Assembly (NCBI RefSeq): GCF_002358085.1
Contig: NZ_NTJD01000002.1
Coordinates: forward strand, 310,001-374,000
DNA: 64,000 nt
Direction: 5' to 3'
DNA from: Pseudothioclava arenosa
Lineage (GTDB): Bacteria > Pseudomonadota > Alphaproteobacteria > Rhodobacterales > Rhodobacteraceae
The first letter of the stretch is position 1, and the number at the start of each line of letters is the position of its first letter. This document shows, piece after piece, positions 27,680-36,422 of the stretch. The position numbers and the translations under genes are program-made. The notes under the pieces were generated by a model, which saw only the letters and a list, made by a program, of their open reading frames with translations, ran no database searches and was not told where the DNA came from.

Positions 27680-28906
27680 ATGACACGCTGGTTATCGAGG
27701 ATTGCGGCCCTTGTGGTCACGGGCTGGGCGTCGCTGGGCGGTGTGGCGGCGCAGGATCTGTCCGCGCTGGCCTATCTGCGCCCCGAAGAAAGCCGCGTCG
27801 AGGCCTCGGGCGATGAAACCTGGCTCACGCTCGGGCTGACCCAGCCCGTGCCCTACCGCGCCTTTCTGCTCGATCAGCCGCCGCGTCTGGTGATGGATTT
27901 CCGCGAGGTCGATTTCGGCGCGGCAAAGCCCGAGGCGTTGCTCTCGGGTAAGGGGCTGAGCGGGTTGCGCTGGGGCAAGTTCCGGCCCGGCTGGTCGCGG
28001 CTGGTGGCGGAGCTGCCCGGGCCGATGCGGCTGGTCTCGGTCACGCAAGAGACCGAAGGCGAGGATGGCGCGGTGATCCGGGCGCATCTTGAGGGCGTTC
28101 CGGCGGGTGCGTTTGCGCCGCGCATCGGCGCCCCCGATTCCGCGCTCTGGGATCTGCCGCAGCCCGCCCCGGTCGATACTCCGCACCCGCGTCAGGATGG
28201 GTCCGAGCCGCTTCTGGTGGTGCTCGATCCGGGCCATGGCGGCATCGACCCGGGCGCCGATGCGGGCGACGGCTCCGAGGCGGATCTGGTGTTGGGCTTT
28301 GCGCGCGAGTTGAAAGAGGCGCTGCGCCGGGGCGGGTTGCGCGTGATCCTGACCCGCGAGGAAGACGTGTTCATCCCGCTTGAAACCCGGGTCACGGTGG
28401 CGCGTGCGGCGGGGGCGGACCTGTTCCTCTCGCTCCATGCGGATATCGTGCCCGAGGCGAATGTCGCGGGCGCGACGGTGTACCTGCTCGACGAGGAGGC
28501 CAGCGACGAGGCCTCGCAGAAGCTGGCCGAGCGCCATGACCGCGCCGACCTGCTGGCCGGCGTCGACCTTGAGGGCCATGACGACGAGGTCGCGCATGTG
28601 CTGATGGACCTCGCGCGCACCGAGACCCAGCCGCGTTCGCGTCGGCTGGCGCAGGTGCTGGCGGGGGCGATCAAGGCCGAGGGGCTCAAGATGCACCGCC
28701 GCCCGGTGCAGGGCGCGGATTTCTCGGTGCTGAAATCGCCCGATATTCCCTCGGTGCTGCTGGAGCTTGGCTTTGTCTCCTCCGAGGTTGACCGCGAGCG
28801 GCTGCGCGATCCGCAATGGCGCGCGCGGATGGTGCGGGCGATCGCCACGGGGATTTCGGGTTGGGCCGAAGGTGACGCTGCGGAAGCGCGGCTTCTGCGT
28901 CAGTAA
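27680..28906 (+). CDS. amiC: N-acetylmuramoyl-L-alanine amidase (AMIN + Amidase_3)
   Basis: A 408-residue exported cell-wall hydrolase that cuts the bond between MurNAc and the stem peptide, important for daughter-cell separation. Signal peptide (residues 1-24, ending GVAAQ), then an AMIN domain (about 30-140, with PPRLVMDFREVDFG), then a zinc-dependent Amidase_3 domain: VVLDPGHGGIDPGAD (first His), GSEADLVLGFAREL (Glu), FLSLHAD (His) and PSVLLELGFVSSEVD (catalytic Glu). Members with an AMIN domain are targeted to the division site. mrcA follows with its own promoter. Confidence 0.93.
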   Translation: MTRWLSRIAALVVTGWASLGGVAAQDLSALAYLRPEESRVEASGDETWLTLGLTQPVPYRAFLLDQPPRLVMDFREVDFGAAKPEALLSGKGLSGLRWGKFRPGWSRLVAELPGPMRLVSVTQETEGEDGAVIRAHLEGVPAGAFAPRIGAPDSALWDLPQPAPVDTPHPRQDGSEPLLVVLDPGHGGIDPGADAGDGSEADLVLGFARELKEALRRGGLRVILTREEDVFIPLETRVTVARAAGADLFLSLHADIVPEANVAGATVYLLDEEASDEASQKLAERHDRADLLAGVDLEGHDDEVAHVLMDLARTETQPRSRRLAQVLAGAIKAEGLKMHRRPVQGADFSVLKSPDIPSVLLELGFVSSEVDRERLRDPQWRARMVRAIATGISGWAEGDAAEARLLRQ

Positions 28907-28928
28907 GCCGAATTTTCCCCCGCAACTT

Positions 28929-28954
28929 CTCGCCAACGTGAGGCGAGTTGTTTT
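28929..28954 (+). terminator. Terminator after the amidase gene
   Basis: CTCGCC (28929-28934) pairs with GGCGAG (28942-28947), followed by TTGTTTT. It overlaps the -35 box of the mrcA promoter. Confidence 0.6.
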
Positions 28955-28981
28955 GACCCTCGCGCACGCGCGCGGTATACG
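28953..28981 (+). promoter_or_regulatory. Promoter of mrcA
   Basis: TTGACC (28953-28958), 17 bases, TATACG (28976-28981): a near-consensus alphaproteobacterial promoter, 41 bases ahead of the TTG start. Confidence 0.7.
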
Positions 28982-29022
28982 CATCCGCAATCGGGGGCAG
29001 CGGGCCCTCTCGGGAGTGCGTC

Positions 29023-31575
29023 TTGATCCGTTTCTTCACCTCTTCGATCGGCGGCCTGTTTTCCTGGCTGGTGACCGCCGCCTTTTTTGGCGCGCTGGTG
29101 ATCGGGGCGGTTTTCTTCATGTATTCCAACAACCTGCCCAGCCACGAGCAGCTTGCGCAATACATGCCCAAGACGATCTCGCGGATCTATAGCGGCGAGG
29201 GGCGGCTGATCGACGAGTTTGCCACCGAGCGGCGCCTCTTCGTGCCGATCGCGGATATGCCCGAAATCGTCACCGGCGCTTTCGTTTCGGCCGAGGATCA
29301 GAACTTCTATCACCACAAGGGCTATGACGCGCGCGGTATGCTCTCGGCGCTGATCGACGCGGTGAAATCGCGCGGCGAGAATGTGCGCGGGGCCTCGACG
29401 ATCACGCAGCAGGTGATGAAGAACTTCCTGCTCAGCTCGGACCGCTCGGTCGAGCGCAAGATCAAGGAGCTGGTGCTGGCGAGCCGCGTCGAAGAGGCGC
29501 TGTCGAAGGATCGCATCCTCGAGCTCTACCTCAACGAGATCTACCTCGGGCAGAATTCTTACGGCGTCGCGGCGGCGGCGCAGACCTATTTCAACAAGAC
29601 GCTGGCCGAGCTGAGCGTGGGCGAGGCGGCCTATCTGGCGGCGCTGCCGAAGAAGCCCGCCGCGCTGCATCCGGTGCGCGACTACGACACCGCCGTGTCG
29701 CGCCGCAACTACGTGCTGCGCCGGATGTTCGAGGATGAGCGCATCGACCAAGCCACGATGGAGGCCGAGCAGGCCGCGCCGCTGAAAACCGTGCAGCGTG
29801 GCGATTACGCGCCTTTCCGCGATCAGCTGCCGCCGCGCGACTATTTCACCGACGAAATCCGCCGCCAGCTCTCGCGCAGCTTCGGTGAAGAGGAATTCTT
29901 TGGTGGCGGCCTGACCATTCGCGCCACCGTCGATCCGGCGATGCAGGACGAGGCGGGCATGGCGCTGCGCGAGGCGCTTGAGGATTACGACCGCAACCAG
30001 GGCGTCTGGCGCGGCACCGGAGCCATGATCGAGGCCGACAAGCTCAGTGACGAGGCAAGCTGGCGCGGGGCCCTGGCGGAAGTCCCGGTCGACAAGGCGC
30101 CGCGCGACATTCCGGGCTGGTATCCGGCTGTCGTGCTGCAACTCGGCGAGCAGGGCGCTCGGATCGGGATCGAAGGCATCGAGGAAGACAATGACGGCCA
30201 TTGGGTATCCGCCGCCGACGTGACCTGGGCGCGCAAGCTGCAGGACGACGGCAAGCTCGGCCCCAAGGCCAAGACCCCCGCAGATCTGCTCGCCCGTGGC
30301 GAGGTGGTGCTGGTGCGCGCCCTGACCGACAAGGAGGGGGCCTTCCAGCGCTGGAGCCTGCGCCAGGTGCCCGAAGTGCAGGGCGCCTTCATGGCGATGG
30401 ACGTCAACACCGGCCGTGTGATCGCGATGCAAGGTGGCTTCAGCTATCAGGCCTCGGTGTTCAACCGCACGACGCAGGCGATGCGCCAGCCGGGGTCGTC
30501 CTTCAAGCCCTTCGTCTATGCCGCCGCGATGGATTCGGGCTTCAGCCCCGCCACTATCGTCGTTGACGCGCCGATCGAGATCGACACGCCGCAGGGCCTG
30601 TGGCGGCCCAAGAACGCCTCGAACAAGTTCTACGGGCCGACGCCCGTGCGCACCGGCATCGAGCAGTCGCGGAACCTGATGACGATCCGTATCGCGCAGG
30701 AAATCGGCATGGACACGGTCGCGGGTTATGCCGAGCGTTTCGGCGTCTACAGCCCGATGAAGACCTTCCTCGCCAACTCGCTGGGCGCGCAGGAAACCAC
30801 GATGTTCCGCATGGTCGCGGCCTATGCGATGTTCGCCAATGGCGGCGAGCGGGTCGAACCGACGCTCGTCGACCGCGTGCAGGACCGTTTTGGCCGCACC
30901 ATCTATCGCCACGATCAGCGTAGCTGCCTCGATTGCGCCGAGCCGAACCTGCCCGAGGGGCAGGGCCCGCGCATCCAGACCAACCGCGAGCGCGTGATGG
31001 ATGCGATCACCGCCTATCAGCTGACCTCGATGATGGAAGGCGTGGTCAAGCGCGGCTCGGGCTCGCGGGTCGACCTGCCGGTGCCCGTCGCCGGCAAGAC
31101 CGGCACCACCAATGACGCCAAGGACGTGTGGTTCATCGGCTTCACCTCGAATATCGTCGCGGGCTGCTACATGGGCTTCGACAATCCCCGCTCGCTGGGG
31201 CGCGGCGCCTATGGCGGCACGCTCTGCGTGCCCGTCTTCAACGCCTTCATGAAAGAGGCGGTGAAGAAATTCGGCGGCTCCGAGTTCCGCGTGCCGCCGG
31301 GCGGGCACTGGGTCAAGATCAACCGCTACACCGGCGAGCATCTGCCCGGCGACGCCGTGGGCGAGCATGTCGTGGCCGAGTATCTCAAGGACGGTCAGGA
31401 TCTGGTGGGCCTCGGCATGATCATCGACGGTGGTTTTGCGATGGGGGCGAACCTGCCGCTGTTCGGGCAGGGCGAGAGCGACGAGACCACCTCGATCACC
31501 ACCTCGACGGGTCAGAAGAAGGTGATCCCGAAAAAAGCCGACTTTGGCTCCATGTCATCGGGCGGGCTTTACTAG
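29023..31575 (+). CDS. mrcA: Penicillin-binding protein 1A (transglycosylase/transpeptidase)
   Basis: An 850-residue class A PBP. A TTG start is used (CGGGAG nine bases upstream; no in-frame ATG/GTG nearby). After one membrane anchor (about 14-33) comes the glycosyltransferase domain with catalytic Glu91 in SAEDQNFYHHKG, GASTITQQVMKN, RKIKELVLASRVE and LYLNEIYLG. An OB-like insert spans about 330-450. The transpeptidase domain has SSFK (492-495), a SRN motif in GIEQSRNLMT, and KTGTT. The C-terminal 30 residues are Ser/Thr-rich. It polymerises and cross-links peptidoglycan at the inner membrane. Confidence 0.96.
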   Translation: MIRFFTSSIGGLFSWLVTAAFFGALVIGAVFFMYSNNLPSHEQLAQYMPKTISRIYSGEGRLIDEFATERRLFVPIADMPEIVTGAFVSAEDQNFYHHKGYDARGMLSALIDAVKSRGENVRGASTITQQVMKNFLLSSDRSVERKIKELVLASRVEEALSKDRILELYLNEIYLGQNSYGVAAAAQTYFNKTLAELSVGEAAYLAALPKKPAALHPVRDYDTAVSRRNYVLRRMFEDERIDQATMEAEQAAPLKTVQRGDYAPFRDQLPPRDYFTDEIRRQLSRSFGEEEFFGGGLTIRATVDPAMQDEAGMALREALEDYDRNQGVWRGTGAMIEADKLSDEASWRGALAEVPVDKAPRDIPGWYPAVVLQLGEQGARIGIEGIEEDNDGHWVSAADVTWARKLQDDGKLGPKAKTPADLLARGEVVLVRALTDKEGAFQRWSLRQVPEVQGAFMAMDVNTGRVIAMQGGFSYQASVFNRTTQAMRQPGSSFKPFVYAAAMDSGFSPATIVVDAPIEIDTPQGLWRPKNASNKFYGPTPVRTGIEQSRNLMTIRIAQEIGMDTVAGYAERFGVYSPMKTFLANSLGAQETTMFRMVAAYAMFANGGERVEPTLVDRVQDRFGRTIYRHDQRSCLDCAEPNLPEGQGPRIQTNRERVMDAITAYQLTSMMEGVVKRGSGSRVDLPVPVAGKTGTTNDAKDVWFIGFTSNIVAGCYMGFDNPRSLGRGAYGGTLCVPVFNAFMKEAVKKFGGSEFRVPPGGHWVKINRYTGEHLPGDAVGEHVVAEYLKDGQDLVGLGMIIDGGFAMGANLPLFGQGESDETTSITTSTGQKKVIPKKADFGSMSSGGLY

Positions 31576-31595
31576 CGCAGGCGCCCCGGTCGCGC

Positions 31596-31624
31596 CTGCC
31601 CGCTTGCGGGGGCGGGCGGTTTTT
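31596..31624 (+). terminator. Terminator after mrcA
   Basis: An 8-bp GC stem (31596-31603 with 31612-31619, one G-T pair) followed by TTTTT, between mrcA and prfB. Confidence 0.75.
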
Positions 31625-31659
31625 CGTATCACCCGGCCAAAGCCAGACAAGGACATCCC

Positions 31660-32787
31660 ATGCGCGCCGAGACGCAGAGCATCGTTGAACAGATTCGCAA
31701 GTCGCTGAGCCTCTTGGGCCAGCGCCTCGACGTGGAGACCGCGCCGCACCGGATCGAGGAATTCAACGCGATGATCGAGGACCCCACGCTGTGGGACGAT
31801 CCGGCCCGCGCGCAAAAGCTGATGCGCGAGCGTCAGACGCTGATGGACAAATACGAAACCTATCAGCGCATCTCGCGCGAGCTGACCGACAATGTCGACC
31901 TGATCGAGCTGGGCGAGATGGAAGACGATGCCGATATCGTCAAGGAGGCCGAGGCCGCGCTGAAGGCGCTGCGCGAGGAGGCCGCCGCCAAGGAGCTTGA
32001 GGCACTGCTTGATGGCGAGGCCGATGGCAACGACACCTACCTTGAGATCCACTCGGGCGCGGGCGGCACGGAAAGCTGCGACTGGGCCTCGATTCTCGCG
32101 CGGATGTATGTCCGCTGGGCCGAGAAAAAGGGCTATGACGTGGAGCTTGAGGCCGAGACCCCCGGCGAAGAGGCGGGCATCAAATCGGCGACCTACAAGA
32201 TTTCGGGCCCCAATGCCTATGGCTGGCTGAAATCGGAATCGGGCGTGCACCGGCTGGTGCGGATCTCGCCCTACGATTCGGCGGCGCGCCGGCATACTTC
32301 GTTCTGTTCGGTCTGGGTCTATCCGGTGGTCGACGACAATATCGACATCGTCATCAACCCCTCGGAAATCCGCATCGACACCTACCGGTCTTCGGGCGCG
32401 GGCGGCCAGCACGTGAACACCACCGACTCGGCGGTGCGGATCACCCACATCCCGACCAATATCGTCGTGACCTCCTCGATGAAGTCGCAGCACCAGAACC
32501 GCGAGATCGCGATGAACGCGCTGAAATCGCGCCTCTACCAGATGGAGCTCGACCGTCGCAACGCCGCGATCAACGAGGCCCACGAGGCCAAGGGCGAGGC
32601 AGGCTGGGGCAACCAGATCCGGTCTTACGTGCTGCAGCCCTACCAGATGGTGAAGGATCTGCGCACCGGGTTTGAAACCTCGGACACGCAAGGGGTGCTT
32701 GATGGCGACCTTGACGGGCTGATGGCGGCGACGCTCGCGATGGATGTCGCGGGCAAGTCACGCGCCGACGCACAGGCGGGGGACTGA
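31660..32787 (+). CDS. prfB: Peptide chain release factor 2
   Basis: A 375-residue release factor for UAA and UGA. The GGQ loop that triggers hydrolysis is visible in [15 protein letters not shown]. The codon-reading tripeptide is SPY ([17 protein letters not shown]) where E. coli has SPF. The reading frame is continuous: the programmed +1 frameshift with an in-frame UGA found near codon 26 of E. coli prfB is absent, so autoregulation of that type is not present. It precedes a small P-loop gene by 4 bases. Confidence 0.97.
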   Translation: MRAETQSIVEQIRKSLSLLGQRLDVETAPHRIEEFNAMIEDPTLWDDPARAQKLMRERQTLMDKYETYQRISRELTDNVDLIELGEMEDDADIVKEAEAALKALREEAAAKELEALLDGEADGNDTYLEIHSGAGGTESCDWASILARMYVRWAEKKGYDVELEAETPGEEAGIKSATYKISGPNAYGWLKSESGVHRLVRISPYDSAARRHTSFCSVWVYPVVDDNIDIVINPSEIRIDTYRSSGAGGQHVNTTDSAVRITHIPTNIVVTSSMKSQHQNREIAMNALKSRLYQMELDRRNAAINEAHEAKGEAGWGNQIRSYVLQPYQMVKDLRTGFETSDTQGVLDGDLDGLMAATLAMDVAGKSRADAQAGD

Positions 32788-32791
32788 TCGG

Positions 32792-33334
32792 ATGGCGGCG
32801 CGGGTCTACATTACCGGCGCCGCTGGAACGGGGTGCTCGTCGCTGGGGCGGGCGCTGGCTGAACGGCTGGGCGTTCCTCATTTCGACACCGACGATTACG
32901 ACTGGCTGCCGAGCGAGCCACCCTTCACGGAAAAACGCCCCAAGGCCGAGCGGCTGGCCTTGCTCGAAACCGATCTGGCTGCGCATCCGGGCGACGGCTG
33001 GGTGATTTCGGGTTCGGCCGACGGCTGGGGCGATGCGGTGCTGGCCGAGGCGTCGCTGATCGTGTTTCTGCGCGCCCCGATGCCCGTGCGGCTCGCGCGT
33101 ATCCGCCGCCGCGAGGCGGAGCGCTTTGGCGACCGGATCAAGCCCGGCGGCGATATGGCGCTGGTGCACAAGCAATTCCTCGACTGGGCGGCGAGCTATG
33201 AAGACGCCTATTCCCGCGGTCGCTCGCTGATCCGGCATCGGGCCTGGCTCGATGCACAGCCGGTGCCGGTTCTGGTGCAGAGCGGCACCGCCCCCGTCGA
33301 AGACCTGCTGGCCGAAATCACCGCGCGACTCTGA
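32792..33334 (+). CDS. P-loop NTPase, nucleotide-kinase-like, atypical Walker A
   Basis: A 180-residue protein resembling small nucleoside/shikimate kinase-like P-loop proteins. The N-terminal strand-loop is VYITGAAGTGCSSLGRALAERLG, where the Walker A lysine (GxxGxGKS) is replaced by Cys. PHFDTDDYDWLP resembles the substrate-binding start of kinases, and FLRAPMPVRLARIRRREAERFG looks like the lid. Relatives I recall carry T or other residues in place of the Lys too, so this may define the family rather than a loss. Starts four bases after prfB, so likely cotranscribed. Substrate unknown. Confidence 0.75.
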   Translation: MAARVYITGAAGTGCSSLGRALAERLGVPHFDTDDYDWLPSEPPFTEKRPKAERLALLETDLAAHPGDGWVISGSADGWGDAVLAEASLIVFLRAPMPVRLARIRRREAERFGDRIKPGGDMALVHKQFLDWAASYEDAYSRGRSLIRHRAWLDAQPVPVLVQSGTAPVEDLLAEITARL

Positions 33335-33532
33335 GCGCGCCTCCTCCCCCTTCGGTTCCTGTCCCCGGTTTATGCTGCGCGCGCCCTGCTGCGCTGCGGC
33401 GAGGGAAATTCTTGCCAAGCCCAGCCCGCGCCGCCCATGCTGCGTCCGGGCGGTTCATCGCGTCGCGGCTTGGGAGGGCTGGCGCGCATCATGACGGGCC
33501 CCCGAACGCGTTAGGATACTTGGGAGGGTATC

Positions 33533-34315
33533 ATGGATGATGTGATCGAGCGGCCGTCGGAGCCCTCGGCAATCCCCGAAGTCAAGGATATGAAGGTCGG
33601 CACCATTCGCGCGGTGCTGGAAGCGGGTTGGCAGGATTTTCGCCGCGCCCCGGCCTTTGGCCTCTTTTTTTCAGGGTTTTATGTGTTGGGCGGTCTGGTG
33701 CTCTGGGGGGTGTTCGCCGCGCGTGGCGAGGAATGGTGGCTGATGCCCTTCATCCTCGGCTTCCCGCTGCTGGCACCCTTCGCGGCGATCGGGCTCTATG
33801 AGGTCAGCCGCCGGCTCGAGGCGGGCGAGAGCCTCGTCTGGCGCGAGATCATCGGCTGCTGCATCGCGCAAAAGGACCGGCAGATCCCGTCGATCGCGGT
33901 GGTGATCTTGCTGCTTTTCATGTTCTGGATCTTCATCGCCCATACCAGCTTCGCGTTGTTTCTGGGAACCAAGGCGTTTAGCGGAAATACCTCGCCCGTC
34001 GATGTGCTGCTGAGCGCGAACGGGCTGGCGATGCTGGCCTTTGGTTCGGCGGTCGGCGGGGCTTTCGCGGCGGTCCTGTTCTCGTTTACCGTGGTCGGGC
34101 TGCCTTTGCTGCTCGAACGCGATATCGATTTCATCACCGCGATCATCACCTCGTTCAAGGCGGTGGCGGCGAACCCGGCCTCGATGGCGATCTGGGCGGC
34201 GGTGATCTCGGGGCTGCTGTTCCTCGGGATGCTGCCGGGCTTCCTGGGGCTGTTCATCGTGCTGCCGGTGCTCGGCCATGCCAGTTGGCACATGTATCGC
34301 CAGCTCACCAAATAG
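33533..34315 (+). CDS. DUF2189 integral membrane protein
   Basis: A 260-residue membrane protein with about six hydrophobic segments (around residues 40-60, 70-90, 120-150, 165-190, 220-240). The beginning VGTIRAVLEAGWQDFRRAP and the LLAPFAAIGLYEVSRRLEAGE segment match DUF2189, predicted membrane proteins sometimes linked to cytochrome oxidase genes. No function is established. GGGAGG lies nine bases upstream. The 198 bases before it hold no recognisable gene or motif. Convergent with the bactofilin gene, separated by a perfect hairpin. Confidence 0.85.
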   Translation: MDDVIERPSEPSAIPEVKDMKVGTIRAVLEAGWQDFRRAPAFGLFFSGFYVLGGLVLWGVFAARGEEWWLMPFILGFPLLAPFAAIGLYEVSRRLEAGESLVWREIIGCCIAQKDRQIPSIAVVILLLFMFWIFIAHTSFALFLGTKAFSGNTSPVDVLLSANGLAMLAFGSAVGGAFAAVLFSFTVVGLPLLLERDIDFITAIITSFKAVAANPASMAIWAAVISGLLFLGMLPGFLGLFIVLPVLGHASWHMYRQLTK

Positions 34316-34339
34316 CGCCGACACGCGCGCCGGAATGCG

Positions 34340-34365
34340 AAAGGGCGGCCCGAGGGCCGCCCTTT
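34340..34365. terminator. Bidirectional terminator between DUF2189 and bactofilin
   Basis: A perfect 12-bp stem AAAGGGCGGCCC/GGGCCGCCCTTT with a two-base loop; A-run on one side and T-run on the other let it serve both convergent transcripts. Confidence 0.9.
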
Positions 34366-34388
34366 GATTATTCTCGCGAAGCCTTGCC

Positions 34389-34901
34389 TCAGGCGCCGGC
34401 CTTGTCGTCGGTGGCCGGCGGCGGGGTCAGCGCACGCGGTGCGCCGCCGTTGCCCAGCGGGTCGTCCTGACGCTGCACCGAGCCCTCGAAATGGGCGCCC
34501 GATTCAATCGCGATGGTCTTGTGGATGATGTCGCCTTCGACCTTGGCGGTCGAGGTCAGGCGCACCTTGAGGCCGCGCACGCGGCCCACGACGCGGCCAT
34601 TGACGACGACGTCATCGGCGACGATCTCGCCGCGGATGGTCGCGCCTTCGCCGACGGTCAGCAGATGGGCGCGGATATCGCCTTCGAGCGTGCCTTCGAT
34701 CTGCACGTCGCCGGTGGTCTTGATGTTGCCGACGACCGTCAGGTCGGACGACAGCACCGAGGCGGCGGGTTTCGCGCGCGGCGTCGAGGGCATGAAGTCA
34801 GCGCCCGTGCGCGCCGGAACCGGTTTAGCTTCGGCGGCGGCGTCTTTGTTTTCGGTGGTGGCCTTCGGGCCGGGCTCGTGGATTTTGCTCTTAGAAAACA
34901 T
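34389..34901 (-). CDS. Bactofilin
   Basis: A 170-residue polymer-forming cytoskeletal protein (DUF583). The right-handed beta-helix core spans about residues 48-140, with rungs such as LTVVGNIKTTGDVQIEGTLE, GDIRAHLLTVGEGATIRGEI and VVNGRVVGRVRG; both termini are Pro/Ala/charged and disordered. Bactofilins self-assemble without nucleotide and often recruit cell-wall enzymes. Its start overlaps the end of the upstream M23 peptidase gene by 11 bases, a conserved bactofilin-peptidase pairing that supports a shared role in cell-shape control. Confidence 0.93.
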   Translation of the reverse strand: MFSKSKIHEPGPKATTENKDAAAEAKPVPARTGADFMPSTPRAKPAASVLSSDLTVVGNIKTTGDVQIEGTLEGDIRAHLLTVGEGATIRGEIVADDVVVNGRVVGRVRGLKVRLTSTAKVEGDIIHKTIAIESGAHFEGSVQRQDDPLGNGGAPRALTPPPATDDKAGA

Positions 34902-36207
34902 CTTGTCCAGCCTTGATGAATTTCATCGGGTTGATTGGTTTATCGCCCATCCGGATCTCATAGTGCAGATGCGGACCGGTGGAGCGGCCGGTGTTTCCCA
35001 TATCACCGATCCGCTGCCCGCGCGAGACTTTTTGACCGGGCTTCACGCGGATGCGCGAAAGGTGGCCATAGATGGTTTTGATGCCGAATTCGTGCTGAAT
35101 GCGGATCATGTTGCCATAGCCGGATTCCCGCCCGGCCTTGATCACGACGCCATCGGCGGGCGCATAGATCGGGGTGCCCACGGGGCCGGCAAGATCGACG
35201 CCCGCATGCAGCCGCCCCCAGCGTTGCCCGAAGGGCGAGGTAAAGCGGAACTGGCCCCGATGGACGGGCAGGGCGAAGGGCATCTTGTCGACGGCCATGC
35301 GGTACATGTTCATTTCGTCGAGACGGCCAAGGATACCGCTGGCGCGATCAAGATCGCCCGCGGCGTCGATCGCGCCCTTCGACGACAGCGAGATCGCCGC
35401 GAGCGGCCCGCCGGTGCCCGAATAGCCGCGGCGGATCTGGCCGATGATCTTGTCGGGGCTCATGCCGACATTGCGGAACATCTTGTCGAGCGGCTCCATC
35501 GAGACCTGAACCGCGCCTTCGAGCGTCGAGAAAATCTCGTCGTTGCGCTCTTCGAGCAGGCGTTTCTCCAGCGCGATCTCCTCGGCCATGTTGCGCGCGT
35601 CTTGTGCTTCGGCGCTGGCGGCGTCGCGTTCCTTCGCAGTGGCGCCCAGCGTTTCGGACAGAAGCGCGAGCGTGCGTTCCATTTCCACCGATGCGGCAGG
35701 GGCGGCGCCTGGGGTCCTGGCCTTGCCTTCCGACAGCGCCGCAACCTGCTCGCGCGCGCCGTCGCGTTCGGTCATGGTGCGTTTCAGTGTCGTCTGGATG
35801 ACGCGGATGCCGGTTTCCAGCTCGCGGCGGCGCTCTTCCGAGGCCAGCAGCTGCGATTGCATCTTGGACACCTCGCCAAGTGCGATCTGGAAACGCTCCT
35901 GCGCCTTCTGCGCTTCTTGCGCGCGCTGGTCGCGTTCTTGCGAAAGCGTCACGAGGCGATCTTCGAAGGCGGCGGTTGCAACCACGGACTGGTCGCCTGA
36001 GCCCGCCGAAAGCCCCGAAATGAACAGCAGCGACGAGGCCACCGCCGACCAGGTGAACAGCATGACCCCCGCCGCCAGCAACCCGGCCTGGGTCAGGGGC
36101 CGCAGCCGGATGAACCGCGTGGCATCGTCGGATTTGATGAACAGGCGCTGCTCGGGCAGCCAACGTTCGAGGCTGGAGTTGACGCGATTCACAAGGCGCT
36201 TGGGCAC
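34891..36207 (-). CDS. M23 family peptidoglycan endopeptidase, membrane-anchored
   Basis: A 438-residue inner-membrane protein facing the periplasm: a basic N-terminus, one membrane helix (about 38-65), a long coiled coil (about 80-260), and a C-terminal LytM/M23 domain with the zinc-binding HxxxD in LHAGVDLAGPVG and the HxH motif in GPHLHYEIRMG. The intact zinc ligands suggest an active DD-endopeptidase. It lies immediately upstream of, and overlaps, the bactofilin gene; bactofilins are known to interact with M23 partners in several bacteria. Confidence 0.93.
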   Translation of the reverse strand: MPKRLVNRVNSSLERWLPEQRLFIKSDDATRFIRLRPLTQAGLLAAGVMLFTWSAVASSLLFISGLSAGSGDQSVVATAAFEDRLVTLSQERDQRAQEAQKAQERFQIALGEVSKMQSQLLASEERRRELETGIRVIQTTLKRTMTERDGAREQVAALSEGKARTPGAAPAASVEMERTLALLSETLGATAKERDAASAEAQDARNMAEEIALEKRLLEERNDEIFSTLEGAVQVSMEPLDKMFRNVGMSPDKIIGQIRRGYSGTGGPLAAISLSSKGAIDAAGDLDRASGILGRLDEMNMYRMAVDKMPFALPVHRGQFRFTSPFGQRWGRLHAGVDLAGPVGTPIYAPADGVVIKAGRESGYGNMIRIQHEFGIKTIYGHLSRIRVKPGQKVSRGQRIGDMGNTGRSTGPHLHYEIRMGDKPINPMKFIKAGQDVF

Positions 36208-36340
36208 GGGCTGGGTCCTGTGTCGGTTACGAGGGCACGAGGCCTCCTCCCCGCGCGTGACGCGCCCAGGCCCGAAGGCACCCGAAGGCGGCGCGTGTCA
36301 GGACTTAGCAACCGGGCGCGCTACCGTGCAACCGAAAATG

Positions 36341-36372
36341 CCCCGAACCGTCCAAAACGACAGGGTTCGGGG
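36341..36372 (-). terminator. Hairpin downstream of bcp
   Basis: A perfect 9-bp stem CCCCGAACC (36341-36349) with GGTTCGGGG (36364-36372), 14-base loop; on the minus strand it is followed by CATTTTC. Lies 50 bases beyond the bcp stop. Confidence 0.6.
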
Positions 36373-36422
36373 CCGCAAAATCAGCGATTTTCCGCCGAGT
36401 TTCCAAAGGGCTGAGCAATGGG

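Noticed and set aside
28900-31368. 822-residue minus-strand frame opposite mrcA
   Set aside because: Shadow of PBP1A; the plus strand carries all catalytic motifs.
31660-31760. Programmed frameshift in prfB
   Set aside because: The frame is continuous from ATG 31660 and no in-frame UGA occurs near codon 26.
33335-33532. Small gene in the gap before DUF2189
   Set aside because: Short open frames exist but none has a ribosome site or recognisable pattern; the stretch appears non-coding.
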